From positions 1-58,909 of the forward strand of contig JAAEOI010000401.1 of the NCBI GenBank assembly GCA_024244665.1: a stretch of DNA of 58,909 bases. The letters are read 5' to 3'. Within the stretch, counting starts at the first letter, position 1. The number at the start of each line of letters is the position of its first letter. The notes beneath the pieces are model-generated. The model saw only the letters and a program-made list of their open reading frames with translations. It was not told the DNA's origin and ran no database searches. This document shows positions 38,734 through 48,194 of this stretch, piece after piece. Source of the stretch: Bacteroidota bacterium (lineage in GTDB: Bacteria; Bacteroidota; Bacteroidia; Bacteroidales; GCA-2748055). Position numbers and translations under genes: made by a program.

Positions 38734-39882
38734 ATGCTTTCTCGTGACAGGAGTTCTTTCTTTGAATTAGCAAATCAGAGAATCATGACACTTCAAACTG
38801 AATCAGTTTACCGCGAAACGTTTACCCGGAGCCTGAACCAGCTCTTTCCGGAAGCATGGAGAATATCCCGATCCAACCCGGCTCAGGGGCTCTTCCTGCT
38901 TCAGAGCTACCACCGGCAAAAGCGCAAGGCAGCCATCAGGAAAGAAGCTGAACGGAACGGAATCACCACTCCCCCGGTTCTTATTTTCAGCATGACCACC
39001 CAATGCAACCTGAAATGCAAAGGTTGTTATGCAATGGCCAGGAAAGAGTGCCCGGATGAACTCCCCTTAAGCAGGATCGCCACCCTGTTCCGCGAAGCTT
39101 CTGAGCTGGGAGTAGGGGTGATTATGCTTGCCGGGGGAGAGCCTCTGATGAAACCGGAAGTACTCTGGGAGGCAGGGAAACAGAGAGATATTATCTTCCC
39201 GGTATTTACAAACGGCATGCTTCTGAACGAGGGAAGCATCCGCTATTTCAGGCAAAACAGGAACCTGATCCCGGTTCTCAGTGCAGAGGGTGGCAGGCAC
39301 AGGACCGACAGCCGGAGAGGAACGGGCGTATACACCAGGCTGCTGCAAAATATGGAACAGCTTCAGAGATCGCACCAGATGTACGGGCTCTCCATCACCC
39401 TTACCCGGGAAAACTTCGAAGAGGCAACTCAGCCTGAATGGCTCAATACACACAGGAACCTGGGATGCACTCTCTTTTTCATGATTGAATATGTGCCACA
39501 GGATGAATCGGAGATGGACCTTTGCCTGACCGATGAACAGAAAGCATCACTTCCCGGCCGACTTGAACTACTGAGGAGCAAAAACCAGGCTCTCTTCATC
39601 TCTCTTCCGGGTGATGAGGAGAAATATGGCGGATGCCTGGCGGGAGGGCGTGGATTTGCTCATATCAGCGCCTCAGGGAACCTGGAGCCTTGTCCGTTCG
39701 CTCCCTACTCAGATATTAACCTCATGGAGAATAGCCTGGCCGAGGCCCTTCAGTCGCCTTTCATGAAAACAATCCGGGACTCCCATCACCTGCTTGGCGA
39801 GGCAAAAGGTGGGTGTACCCTCTGGGAAAACAGGGAGTGGGTACAGTCGCAATTAAGCCACACTGCAGCTCAACCAGCCTAA
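38734..39882 (+). CDS. Radical SAM protein
   Basis: The 382-aa protein carries the radical SAM cluster motif CNLKCKGC (Cys91, 95, 98) inside FSMTTQCNLKCKGCYA, the GGEPL motif (LAGGEPLMKP) and a late GRGFAHISASGNLEPCPFAP segment, as in SPASM-type or MoaA-like members where extra cysteines (here around CLAGG and PCPF) may bind a second cluster. A basic region of about 80 residues precedes the barrel. Residues 1-17 may not be translated; a second ATG lies at 38785. There are no peptide-modification partners nearby, so its substrate is unknown. It ends tail-to-tail with a lipoprotein gene (4-base overlap). Confidence 0.88.
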   Translation: MLSRDRSSFFELANQRIMTLQTESVYRETFTRSLNQLFPEAWRISRSNPAQGLFLLQSYHRQKRKAAIRKEAERNGITTPPVLIFSMTTQCNLKCKGCYAMARKECPDELPLSRIATLFREASELGVGVIMLAGGEPLMKPEVLWEAGKQRDIIFPVFTNGMLLNEGSIRYFRQNRNLIPVLSAEGGRHRTDSRRGTGVYTRLLQNMEQLQRSHQMYGLSITLTRENFEEATQPEWLNTHRNLGCTLFFMIEYVPQDESEMDLCLTDEQKASLPGRLELLRSKNQALFISLPGDEEKYGGCLAGGRGFAHISASGNLEPCPFAPYSDINLMENSLAEALQSPFMKTIRDSHHLLGEAKGGCTLWENREWVQSQLSHTAAQPA

Positions 39883-40400
39883 TCTATAAGTTCTTCCGGT
39901 TCCTCCTGCACATCGTACCCCGAGGTCCCGATAAAGGAGACAAACGAGATCTTCCATTCACCTTCAATCTTTTCCAGGAAACGGACCTGGATGCTGTTGA
40001 TCTCGTTCACATCCCCCCCATAGTCAGATGACCACTTCTGGTCACACACCACGAAAGCAGAATTGGGATAGAGTTTCATACGATAGTTTGATTTCTCCAC
40101 GCTGATGTGCAGATCGGGTCCCAGTTCATCTTCGGTTTCATCCCCGGTCATATGCTTTGAAACATCCTCCCAACCCTCGACAAAAACGTAATTATCAGCA
40201 CCGGCGGTGAGCCTCATATTGAGAGAGTCCTGCACATGAGTAGAAAACATGGCCTCAAAATCCCGCGCCAGGTAGGTATCTGTCTCCTGGTTAATTACCT
40301 TGATAATGGCTGCTTTCTCCTTCTCTGTATCAACGGTCTGCCCACACCCTGTGCTGAGTGCAACAAAAACTACTGCTATGAATAAAAGTGAGTATCTCAT
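39879..40400 (-). CDS. NTF2-like lipoprotein
   Basis: The 173-aa protein has a lipoprotein signal (MRYSLLFIAVVFVALSTGC, Cys19). The mature part has the alpha-then-curved-sheet pattern of SnoaL/DUF4440 proteins (KEKAAIIKVINQETDTYLAR, DFEAMFSTHVQD, SAFVVCDQKWSSD, EGEWKISFVSFIG). These bind small molecules or act as protein partners. No catalytic residues can be named. Confidence 0.75.
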   Translation of the reverse strand: MRYSLLFIAVVFVALSTGCGQTVDTEKEKAAIIKVINQETDTYLARDFEAMFSTHVQDSLNMRLTAGADNYVFVEGWEDVSKHMTGDETEDELGPDLHISVEKSNYRMKLYPNSAFVVCDQKWSSDYGGDVNEINSIQVRFLEKIEGEWKISFVSFIGTSGYDVQEEPEELID

Positions 40401-40446
40401 GTTAATATGGTATTAGTGATAGAGTGGTTATCTGCAAAATACAAAA

Positions 40447-42438
40447 ATGGACTGTGAAAGTCAATTTATTATTACATTTGCTTTCGTGAAACTGCACTTC
40501 ACCATATGGGTCATCCTGCTTTCAATATTCACTCCGGGATTTGCCATACCACACGACCACCAGATCCCTGAAAAGGGGGTGCTTGACCTGAGTAATACGG
40601 TCATGGACAAGAACAGTCTCCACAACCTTAACGGGGAGTGGGAGTTTTACTGGAAGGAGCTTCTCACACCGGCCACCTATCAGAAAGGGAAAACGAACGG
40701 GGAGGGAATCATTGTCAGCGTCCCCTCTTTCTGGATCGACTACGAAGTGAAGGGAAAGCAGCTAACAGGTTTCGGTTTCGGAACCTATGCGCTGACCATC
40801 ATCCTTCCGCCGGAAACAAAAAAGACCATCTGCATAGACATCCCGGTTTTTGATGTGACCCACAAATTTTTCGTCAACAAGCGCATGGTGAGTGAGAATG
40901 GAATTGTGGGGACCTCACAGGAGACGGAGCAACCGTGGTATGAACCTGGCTGCTTTTGTTATATTCCAGACCAGGATACCCTCCGTCTGCTAATCCAGGT
41001 GTCCAATTTTCATCACCGGCGGGGAGGGTTCTGGCAACCGATATTAATCGGAGGCTCCGATGCAATTCTGGACAGGGCCGAGAGGCGAAGAATATACAAC
41101 TACACCACCATGGGGATACTATTCTTTTTCATAGTTTTCTTTTTCATCTCATGGCTCTTCTACAGGAAGGATTCTTTGACCATCTTTTTTTCATTAACCG
41201 CCATCGGGATGCTGATCCGGTCGGCCAATACAGGCCTATTTGTTTCGAACATTTTCGTCGACACCTCGTGGGTGTGGCAGATCCGGATGGAGTATTTCGG
41301 CTCCTACCTTGGGTGCTTGTTCGGGGTAACCTGCCTGCACCGGATGTTCCCAAAAAAATACATGAATCCTGTCATCACAGTGAACTTAATCATCTTCAGC
41401 CTACTTATAATCTCAATCTTTACCCTGCCTCCAAGCTTGTTCTCCTATGGCATGCTGGTTTTCCAGCCTCTGATCCTTCTTTTTACTGTCCATTACCTGG
41501 TGCTCAGCCTGGCCGGAAGCCTTCGCGGTAAACTAATGGATATCATCTTCTTCATCTCTCTTGGGCTTTTCATATACACCCTTGTAAATGATATCCTGGT
41601 GGCCAATTCGGTCGGCACCTCCAGCCGCAGCTACCTGTCACAGATCTCTTTCCAGATCTTCATCCTTGCCATGTCGGTGCTGATCATCATGCAACGTGCC
41701 AAAAACTATAAAGCCAGGATCAGGCTGGAATCCTCACTCAGTTTCAAGAATAAAGTCCTGTCAGTGATCGCCCACGACCTGAAAAACCCTGTGGCAAGCA
41801 TAGCCCAGTTTGTTGACCTGATCAAGGCCAAGCCGGAACTTGTCGGCAAAAAAGAGATTCTCTCCTCGCTGAATGAATCATCCCAGGCAGCAGTCTCCCT
41901 GCTGGACAACCTGCTTTACTGGGGAAGGAGCCAGGACGATGAGCTCAAGGTTTCACCAATTGAACTGGAGCTGGAGAAGGTTGTGTCACAGGTGAAGTCA
42001 CTGTTTACCTTTATAGCCGAACAGAAGAGTGTGACACTCACCTCATCCGTCAATCCCGGCACCAGGGTCTATGCAGATATTGATCTGATAAACATTATCA
42101 TTCGAAATCTTATTTCCAACGCATTAAAATTTACATCTGCCGGAGGCATCATTACAATCGATGCACAACAGGAAGGGGAAGAGGTACACATCTCGGTATC
42201 AGATACCGGAATCGGAATCAAACCTGAAATCCTGGAACAGTTCATGATAGAGGGCCAGATTGTATCCTCCGTGGGAACCGATAGTGAGCTTGGAACGGGA
42301 CTGGGCCTTCAGCTGGTCAGTGACCTGCTTGCAAGAAATCATGGAATTCTGAAGGTGGAAAGCACCCCGGGCAAAGGATCCACTTTCACCTTTACTCTCC
42401 CTGGGGAAAAACAAAAAACAAACAATGAAAATCAATAA
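40447..42438 (+). CDS. 7TMR-DISM sensor histidine kinase
   Basis: The 663-aa membrane kinase has a signal/anchor segment, an extracellular 7TMR-DISMED2-like beta domain (about 45-215: LNGEWEFYWKELL, GFGFGTYALTI), seven hydrophobic segments (about 220-415), then a dimerisation domain with the H box IAHDLKNPVAS (phospho-acceptor His443), an N box NLISNALKFTS, DTGIGI and GTGLGLQL. All ATP-lid motifs are intact. The extracellular fold often binds carbohydrates. No response regulator is adjacent. The next gene, an aminopeptidase, overlaps its end by 14 bases and is probably co-transcribed. Confidence 0.9.
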   Translation: MDCESQFIITFAFVKLHFTIWVILLSIFTPGFAIPHDHQIPEKGVLDLSNTVMDKNSLHNLNGEWEFYWKELLTPATYQKGKTNGEGIIVSVPSFWIDYEVKGKQLTGFGFGTYALTIILPPETKKTICIDIPVFDVTHKFFVNKRMVSENGIVGTSQETEQPWYEPGCFCYIPDQDTLRLLIQVSNFHHRRGGFWQPILIGGSDAILDRAERRRIYNYTTMGILFFFIVFFFISWLFYRKDSLTIFFSLTAIGMLIRSANTGLFVSNIFVDTSWVWQIRMEYFGSYLGCLFGVTCLHRMFPKKYMNPVITVNLIIFSLLIISIFTLPPSLFSYGMLVFQPLILLFTVHYLVLSLAGSLRGKLMDIIFFISLGLFIYTLVNDILVANSVGTSSRSYLSQISFQIFILAMSVLIIMQRAKNYKARIRLESSLSFKNKVLSVIAHDLKNPVASIAQFVDLIKAKPELVGKKEILSSLNESSQAAVSLLDNLLYWGRSQDDELKVSPIELELEKVVSQVKSLFTFIAEQKSVTLTSSVNPGTRVYADIDLINIIIRNLISNALKFTSAGGIITIDAQQEGEEVHISVSDTGIGIKPEILEQFMIEGQIVSSVGTDSELGTGLGLQLVSDLLARNHGILKVESTPGKGSTFTFTLPGEKQKTNNENQ

Positions 42439-43861
42439 AAATAAAAAGTTAAAAGATGCTGAAAACAGGATCCTGCTGGTTAGAGGAGAAGCTGATCTGA
42501 TAGATTTGCTTCCCGACAATAAACAGTACCTATATGTAAAAGAGAGATTCACCGCGGATAAAAAGAGTGTACAGATTAATCTGCTCGACCACCAGCTCTT
42601 TATCAGCAGGCTGGATACAGAGAAGATCCCGCTGAATAAAAGGCTGGAAGAGGCCCGGACATCAGCGCATTCGGCATTTCAGGCTATCAACGAGCTGGAC
42701 ATCAGTAAACTGGTAATTGTTAACGGGGGAGTATCCCCTGAAGAGTGCATTGCCTTTGCTGAAGGCCTGGCGCTGAGCGGATACCAGTTTCTGAAATACA
42801 AAACCGGTGATAAGCCAAAGCCTAACTCCCTGAAGGAGATTAGCCTGCATGACCGGGGACTAACCGATGATCACATATTGAAGCTAGAGAACCTGGTGAA
42901 CGCAGTATACCTTACTCGGAACCTGGTAAATGAACCCCTCTCCTTCCTGACTGCTGTTCAGCTGTCCAAAGAGATTGAGCTTATGGGTGAAGAGGCCGGT
43001 TTTACGGTGGAAATATTCAACAAAAAGAAGATCGAATCGTTGAAAATGGGCGGACTGCTGGCTGTAAACAAAGGCAGTATCGATCCACCCACCTTTTCGG
43101 TCCTGACCCATAAACCGGAGAATGCAATCAATAAAAACCCAATCGTATTGGTGGGGAAGGGTGTTGTTTATGACACCGGCGGACTCAGCCTGAAGCCCAC
43201 GCATGACTCCATGGACCACATGAAATGCGATATGGGTGGAGCAGCAGCTGTGGCTGGGGCGATCTATGCTGTGGTAAAAAATGAGTTCCCCCTCTGGATC
43301 GTTGGTCTGATCCCGGCCACAGATAACAGGCCCGACGGCAATGCCTATGTTCCCGGCGATGTGGTGACCATGTACGACGGCTCCACTGTGGAGGTCCTGA
43401 ATACTGATGCGGAGGGTAGAATGATCCTTGCCGATGCCCTCAGTTACGCCAAACAGTTCGACCCCGAAGTGGTCATTGAACTCTCCACCCTCACCGGATC
43501 GGCTCAAGCGGCCATCGACAAGTATGGGATTGTCGGCATGGGAAATGCCAGCCGGGAAGTGATGAACAACCTGATTGAAAGCGGAGATTATGCTGCCGAA
43601 CGGATTGCTGAGTTTCCTTTCTGGGATGATTACAATGAGCAACTTAAATCGGAGATTGCTGATCTGAAAAATATTGGTGGAAGATATGGGGGAGCCATCA
43701 CCGCCGGAAAATTCCTGGAGCACTTCACCGACTATCCCTATATTCATCTGGATATTGCCGGCCCGTCATACAACAAGGCCCCTTATAACTACCGGGGAAA
43801 AGGCGGAAGCGGTGTGGGCGTAAGGATCCTTTATCATTATCTTCTGAACCGTATCGTTTAA
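42425..43861 (+). CDS. Leucyl aminopeptidase family (M17) protein
   Basis: The 478-aa cytosolic peptidase carries the M17 core: VGKGVVYDTGGLSLKP (metal-binding Lys and Asp), MKCDMGGAAAVAGA, and NTDAEGRM at 326-333, the family signature with catalytic and metal-binding Asp/Glu. The N-terminal ~170 residues form the usual, less conserved regulatory domain. Members form hexamers binding two metal ions and remove N-terminal residues from peptides. It overlaps the sensor kinase gene upstream and is followed 11 bases later by pdxA. Confidence 0.93.
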   Translation: MKINKNKKLKDAENRILLVRGEADLIDLLPDNKQYLYVKERFTADKKSVQINLLDHQLFISRLDTEKIPLNKRLEEARTSAHSAFQAINELDISKLVIVNGGVSPEECIAFAEGLALSGYQFLKYKTGDKPKPNSLKEISLHDRGLTDDHILKLENLVNAVYLTRNLVNEPLSFLTAVQLSKEIELMGEEAGFTVEIFNKKKIESLKMGGLLAVNKGSIDPPTFSVLTHKPENAINKNPIVLVGKGVVYDTGGLSLKPTHDSMDHMKCDMGGAAAVAGAIYAVVKNEFPLWIVGLIPATDNRPDGNAYVPGDVVTMYDGSTVEVLNTDAEGRMILADALSYAKQFDPEVVIELSTLTGSAQAAIDKYGIVGMGNASREVMNNLIESGDYAAERIAEFPFWDDYNEQLKSEIADLKNIGGRYGGAITAGKFLEHFTDYPYIHLDIAGPSYNKAPYNYRGKGGSGVGVRILYHYLLNRIV

Positions 43862-43872
43862 GCAAACAACAG

Positions 43873-44946
43873 ATGCACAAAATAAAAATCGGGATATCCC
43901 ACGGGGATGTCAATGGAATCAGTTATGAGGTTATCATAAAAACTCTGATGGACTCAAGAATGGAGGAGATCTGTACCCCTGTCATTTTCGGCTCCTCAAA
44001 GGTGCTTGCCTATCACAGGAAAGCACTGAAGATAGAGGGATTTTCACCAGTGAGTATCAACTCCCCTTCCGAAGCCAAAGGTGGCAAGGCCTACGTGGTT
44101 AATTGCGTGGATGAGAACATCCGTGTAGAGCTGGGCAGGAACACCGAAAGCGCAGGGATTGCCTCTTATACTGCCCTGAAGGCTGCCACCGATGCCCTTG
44201 GCCAGGGCGCCATCGATGCGCTTGTAACCGGACCTGTGAATAAGCAGAATATGCAGCAGGAGGGATTTAAGCACAAGGGGCATACCGAGTACCTCCAGGA
44301 GCGCTTCGATGTAAGCGAGGTGATGATGCTGATGGAGAGTGACCTGATGAAAGTGGGCCTGGTAGCGGGCCATGTACCCTTGGCACAGCTCAGCAGCTTT
44401 ATCACCACCGAACTGATTGTAAAAAAGCTGAAGATACTCTCACGCTCCCTGCTGGAGGACTTCGGGATCAGGAGCCCCCGTATCGCTGTTCTGGGACTCA
44501 ATCCGCATGCAGGAGACAACGGTCTCATGGGGAGCGAGGAGCAGGAGGTGATTATACCTGCAATCGAAAAGGCCCGGACGATGAAGATCCTTGCTTTTGG
44601 CCCCTTTCCCGCCGATGGGTTTTTTGGAGCTGGACGTTTCAATCAGTTTGATGCTGTTCTTGCCATGTACCACGACCAGGGATTGGCTCCGTTTAAAGCG
44701 CTGAATATGGAGGGCGGTGTGAACTTTACAGCCGGCCTCCCCGTTATACGTACAAGCCCGGCACACGGTACAGCATTTGAACTGGCAGGAAAAAACATAG
44801 CCTCTGCAGCTTCTTTTCGCAGGGCCATCTACACGGCCATCGATGTGGTTAGAAACAGGCATCTCCACAAGGAGATTTCCAAAGACCCGCTCGGGACCGA
44901 GAAATCCCGACCCAACGGCAGGGATGAATCGCCCGAAGACATCTAA
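43873..44946 (+). CDS. pdxA: 4-hydroxythreonine-4-phosphate dehydrogenase
   Basis: The 357-aa enzyme oxidises 4-phosphohydroxy-threonine in the DXP-dependent vitamin B6 pathway. Family motifs are continuous: GISHGDVNGISYEVI at the N-terminus, LVTGPVNKQNMQQEGFKHKGHTEYL compressed here to its key parts VTGPVNK and GHTEYL, LNPHAGDNGLMG, and AMYHDQGLAPFKAL near the end (metal-binding His). The length is close to the usual 330-360. It sits between the M17 aminopeptidase and a TonB receptor; no other pdx gene is in the window. Confidence 0.95.
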   Translation: MHKIKIGISHGDVNGISYEVIIKTLMDSRMEEICTPVIFGSSKVLAYHRKALKIEGFSPVSINSPSEAKGGKAYVVNCVDENIRVELGRNTESAGIASYTALKAATDALGQGAIDALVTGPVNKQNMQQEGFKHKGHTEYLQERFDVSEVMMLMESDLMKVGLVAGHVPLAQLSSFITTELIVKKLKILSRSLLEDFGIRSPRIAVLGLNPHAGDNGLMGSEEQEVIIPAIEKARTMKILAFGPFPADGFFGAGRFNQFDAVLAMYHDQGLAPFKALNMEGGVNFTAGLPVIRTSPAHGTAFELAGKNIASAASFRRAIYTAIDVVRNRHLHKEISKDPLGTEKSRPNGRDESPEDI

Positions 44947-44953
44947 CCAGCCA

Positions 44954-46972
44954 ATGGAGAGTAACAGATTCACACCCGTTGTTTTCAGGCGATGGTCCAA
45001 TAAAAAATGGGCCATCCTGGCCAGTTTTCATAGAGTCATACTCATAGGTACACTCTGCTTTAGTAACCTGTTGCTTGCACAGGACACCATATCGGCCAGG
45101 TCGGATCACGGTAATGTTCAGATGCTCATGGAACTGGAGGAGGTGGAGACCTCTGAAGAGATGCCTGCCCAGCTTGAAGAGGTTTCCCTGAAACCTGTCA
45201 TTCTTGTCACATCGAATGATATAAGTAGAGCGGCAGCCAGCTCTCCTGAAGAGCTTCTGGAACACCTTCCTCAAATTGATATCCGGCAAAGGGGAAAACA
45301 TGGAGTACAGGCCGACCTCTCCATCATGGGAGGTTCTTTCGACCAGTCGATGGTGCTGCTCAACGGGATCAATATTTCAGACCCGCAAACCGGGCATTTC
45401 CACCTGAATATCCCTCTGGATCTCCACTCAGTACAACAAATTGAAATAGTCACGGGTGCATCTGCCCGAAGATACGGCAGCAATGCATTCAGCGGTGCGA
45501 TCAACCTGGTCACCCAACCTGTTGATTCAACATTTCTGAATGCTGGATTCAGGTATGGTCAGTATCATTTCTACAAAGGGCATCTAAAAACCAACCTGTG
45601 TGGCAAGAACCTCTCCACCCAGGTGAGCATTAACGCCTCCGGCAGCGATGGCTACAGAGAGAACACTGATTTCAGAACCACCCACGCGTTCATTCATTCA
45701 GCCACCAGGCCCGGGAAACTAAGATTACATATAATGGCAGGCATGAATAGCAGAGCCTTTGGTGCAAATGCCTTCTATTCCCCTCGGTTTATTGACCAGT
45801 ATGAAGAGACCTCAACGGGCCTGGCAGCCCTGAAACTTGTCAAAAGAAACCTGAAGACAACATGGACCGTCACCTCCTACTTCAGGTTAGGCAGGGATCA
45901 TTTCCTGCTCGACCGGCATGATCCTTCCTTTTACTCAAATGACCACCTTACCATTGTGGGGGGTGTTGAAATCAGCGGGAAAATTTCCACTGTGGCCGGG
46001 ATTACCCGAACGGGACTGAATTATCGGCGTGAAGAGATTCGAAGCACCTCATTGGGAGAACCCCTTGATGGGGGAAGATGGGTGAAATTCAATGATACCA
46101 TCACTTTCACCCATGGCCATGTCCGGAACCAATATAACTGGAATATAAACCACATGTATGCCTGGGGGCCTGTTACTTTTTCGGGCGGAATGCTGGTTCA
46201 TCTGAATCCGGACCTGGACCACCTGCCCCGGGTATATCCTGGAATGGACCTAAAATGGAGGCTCCCGGGATTGTTCAGTGTGTACATCTCGATGAATCAA
46301 TCCATGCGTATGCCCACCTTTACGGATCTATACTATCAGGGACCTTCAAACGTGGGCAATCCCCTTCTGTCCCCCGAGCGGGCAGCAACATTTGAACTGG
46401 GAATCTTCCGCTCATACAAGGGATTTTATGCAGGTATGAATGCATTCTACAGACAGGGAAAAGATATGATTGACTGGATATGGATGGGGGATGAAAAATG
46501 GCATACTATGAACCTGACCCGGGTTAATGCCGCGGGTGGTGATATCCAGCTTAATTACAGAAGGCCGCAATCTGAAGGTGCTGCTATCCGCCTGGAGTCT
46601 GCAACTCTTTCATACACTTTCACTCATTTAACCAGGGTCTCCCATGAAGTCAATTCCAGGTACCTGCTTGATTACCTGAGGCACAAGATGGTGGGCGGAA
46701 CAGATGTAAGCTTTTACAAACGTGTAACGCTTTCACTGAAGGCCAGCTACCAGAAGAGGAACGGAAGCTACATGGCATTCGATGCAGGAACGGGCCAATC
46801 GGTCAGTCAACCTTATGAAGCTTTCATCCTGTTGGATGCAAAGCTCACCTGCTCCATTTGGAAAATCCGGCTTTTCGCAGAAACCACCAACCTTCTGGAT
46901 CTACCTTATCACGATATTGGGAATATCACTCAGCCGGGAAGGTGGTTCATCGCCGGATTTGAGATTCGCTAA
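44954..46972 (+). CDS. TonB-dependent outer-membrane receptor (BtuB-like)
   Basis: I start at the ATG at 44954, seven bases after the pdxA stop, giving 672 aa with a long signal segment (FHRVILIGTLCFSNLLLAQ); an earlier in-frame codon would lie inside pdxA. The plug domain is complete (LEHLPQIDIRQRGKHGVQAD, MVLLNGINISDPQTGHF, VEIVTGASARRYGSNAFSGAINLVT pattern), followed by a barrel of about 22 strands ending FIAGFEIR. There is no N-terminal carboxypeptidase-like domain and no SusD partner, so it is of the small-ligand BtuB type rather than a glycan importer. The location directly after pdxA could hint at a vitamin, but this is inference. Confidence 0.88.
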   Translation: MESNRFTPVVFRRWSNKKWAILASFHRVILIGTLCFSNLLLAQDTISARSDHGNVQMLMELEEVETSEEMPAQLEEVSLKPVILVTSNDISRAAASSPEELLEHLPQIDIRQRGKHGVQADLSIMGGSFDQSMVLLNGINISDPQTGHFHLNIPLDLHSVQQIEIVTGASARRYGSNAFSGAINLVTQPVDSTFLNAGFRYGQYHFYKGHLKTNLCGKNLSTQVSINASGSDGYRENTDFRTTHAFIHSATRPGKLRLHIMAGMNSRAFGANAFYSPRFIDQYEETSTGLAALKLVKRNLKTTWTVTSYFRLGRDHFLLDRHDPSFYSNDHLTIVGGVEISGKISTVAGITRTGLNYRREEIRSTSLGEPLDGGRWVKFNDTITFTHGHVRNQYNWNINHMYAWGPVTFSGGMLVHLNPDLDHLPRVYPGMDLKWRLPGLFSVYISMNQSMRMPTFTDLYYQGPSNVGNPLLSPERAATFELGIFRSYKGFYAGMNAFYRQGKDMIDWIWMGDEKWHTMNLTRVNAAGGDIQLNYRRPQSEGAAIRLESATLSYTFTHLTRVSHEVNSRYLLDYLRHKMVGGTDVSFYKRVTLSLKASYQKRNGSYMAFDAGTGQSVSQPYEAFILLDAKLTCSIWKIRLFAETTNLLDLPYHDIGNITQPGRWFIAGFEIR

Positions 46973-46976
46973 TCGT

Positions 46977-47669
46977 TTAGCGGAATGGAAGACGCTGGTA
47001 TACGAACTGGAATTCCTGGCCGTCAATGGGAAAACAGAACATGAGATATGCTGTTTCCGGGTGACCGGGAAAACAGACAAACCCGTTTGTTATCTCTCCG
47101 GGTGCAAGCCCCACCTCTTTCATCGTCTCCTGGCGGATCACCTCTTTCTCCCTGGCAAGCTGCTCACGTTCACCATCAATCTGTTTGTTCACTGCCCCGT
47201 AGTGGCCGGGGGTCCCTGCGGTATTGAATACCGCCTCAAATCCGGAAATAATTTCGGCTCCTGCCTCCGCGAAGCCCTCAAATATATTGAAATTTTTTTC
47301 AGACTCCTGCTTTTCAAGTGCACGGTCGTACCATTTGTAAAGCTGTTGCGGAGCCTCTGCCATCATAGGAGGGAAACGGGACGAGTCAGCATCGGGATTA
47401 TCCAGGCTCAGGTAGTAAAAATCGGAAGGATTTACTGATATTTTATGGCCGGTCTCATTGAATACCACCAGGTCAAGCACCAAACTCTCCTCGCTCACTC
47501 CCTCATAACCAAGCTCCAAACGTATCTGGTCGCTGGAAAGAGGGATGTACTCCCTCCCGTTCACAAAATTGCCTTCAGGTGCAAGAGGTGCCAGCTTCAC
47601 CACCTCCTGGGAAATAGTATGGGCTGAAAATCCCAGGGCGAAAATCAGGATCGCGTATAATTTTCTCAT
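46977..47669 (-). CDS. Secreted protein of unknown function
   Basis: The predicted protein has 230 aa. Starting at the ATG at 47669 gives a signal peptide (MRKLYAILIFALGFSAHTISQ); an earlier in-frame codon adds 11 residues. The mature part is acidic with a beta-sandwich-like first half (LSSDQIRLELGYEGV, VVFNETGHKISVNPSDFYYL), a helical, Glu-rich middle and a second beta part ending QFVYQRLPFR. I recognise no family. It is convergent with the TonB receptor (4 bases apart) and lies 54 bases downstream of gcvH on the same strand. Confidence 0.75.
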   Translation of the reverse strand: MRKLYAILIFALGFSAHTISQEVVKLAPLAPEGNFVNGREYIPLSSDQIRLELGYEGVSEESLVLDLVVFNETGHKISVNPSDFYYLSLDNPDADSSRFPPMMAEAPQQLYKWYDRALEKQESEKNFNIFEGFAEAGAEIISGFEAVFNTAGTPGHYGAVNKQIDGEREQLAREKEVIRQETMKEVGLAPGEITNGFVCFPGHPETAYLMFCFPIDGQEFQFVYQRLPFR

Positions 47670-47723
47670 GCTGCAGGCCTTAAGTTTACAGACCTGGAAC
47701 AAAAACCCTGCCGTTAATGGAAT

Positions 47724-48101
47724 TTAGCCGATCAGTTCAGCGTATGCTTCGGCCGACATCAACTCATCGAGCTGAGCAGGATTGGAGATCTTAATGCGGA
47801 TCATCCACCCCTGTTCGAAGGGACTGGAGTTGATCAGTTCGGGTGAATCTTCCAGTGCGGGATTTACTTCCATTACGTCTCCGTCAACAGGCATATAAAG
47901 ATCCGAAACGGTCTTCACAGCCTCAATGGTTCCGAAAGTTTCCCCTTTGGCAAGGTTCTCTCCTTCAGTCTCAATCTCGAGAAAAACAACGTCTCCCAGC
48001 TCTCCCTGGGCAAACTCGGTAACCCCGATCACTACCTCATCACCTTCCACACGAATCCACTCATGTTCGGTGGTGTACTTCAAATTATCAGGAATGTTCA
48101 T
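47724..48101 (-). CDS. gcvH: Glycine cleavage system H protein
   Basis: The 125-aa protein carries the lipoyl arm of the glycine cleavage complex. The attachment site is Lys63 in FGTIEAVKTVSDLYMPVDG, with the flanking Glu and Ala of the family. YTTEHEWIRVEG at the N-terminus and AYAELIG at the end are also standard. The genes for P, T and L proteins are not in the window, which is usual for this phylum. Confidence 0.95.
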   Translation of the reverse strand: MNIPDNLKYTTEHEWIRVEGDEVVIGVTEFAQGELGDVVFLEIETEGENLAKGETFGTIEAVKTVSDLYMPVDGDVMEVNPALEDSPELINSSPFEQGWMIRIKISNPAQLDELMSAEAYAELIG

Positions 48102-48121
48102 AGATATTGTAATTTGTAATT

Positions 48122-48179
48122 AGTAAATAGGTAAGCGGGTAAGTGAGTAAGTAGTCGAATCAATACTTACCCATTTACT
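48122..48179. repeat. Inverted repeat in the gcvH leader
   Basis: AGTAAATAGGTAAG (48122-48135) pairs with CTTACCCATTTACT (48166-48179) with one mismatch, around a 30-base loop made of further GTAAGT/GTAAG units. It lies between the sprA stop and the gcvH start, both minus strand. It could fold in RNA as a terminator-like or leader hairpin, but there is no T tract. Confidence 0.55.
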
Positions 48180-48186
48180 TACTATT

Positions 48187-48194
48187 CAAATGTA
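48187..48194 (-). promoter_or_regulatory. Candidate -7 promoter element for gcvH (TACATTTG)
   Basis: On the minus strand the sequence is TACATTTG, an exact TAnnTTTG match, 86 bases before the gcvH start. If it is real, the hairpin at 48122-48179 lies in the transcribed leader. Confidence 0.35.

Noticed and set aside
42884..43747. Minus-strand open frame of 287 codons inside the M17 aminopeptidase
   Set aside because: It is a mirror of a gene with an intact active site; no supporting motif or start context.
48122..48179. Glycine riboswitch in the gcvH leader
   Set aside because: The conserved tandem aptamer sequences are not visible; only a simple hairpin is seen.
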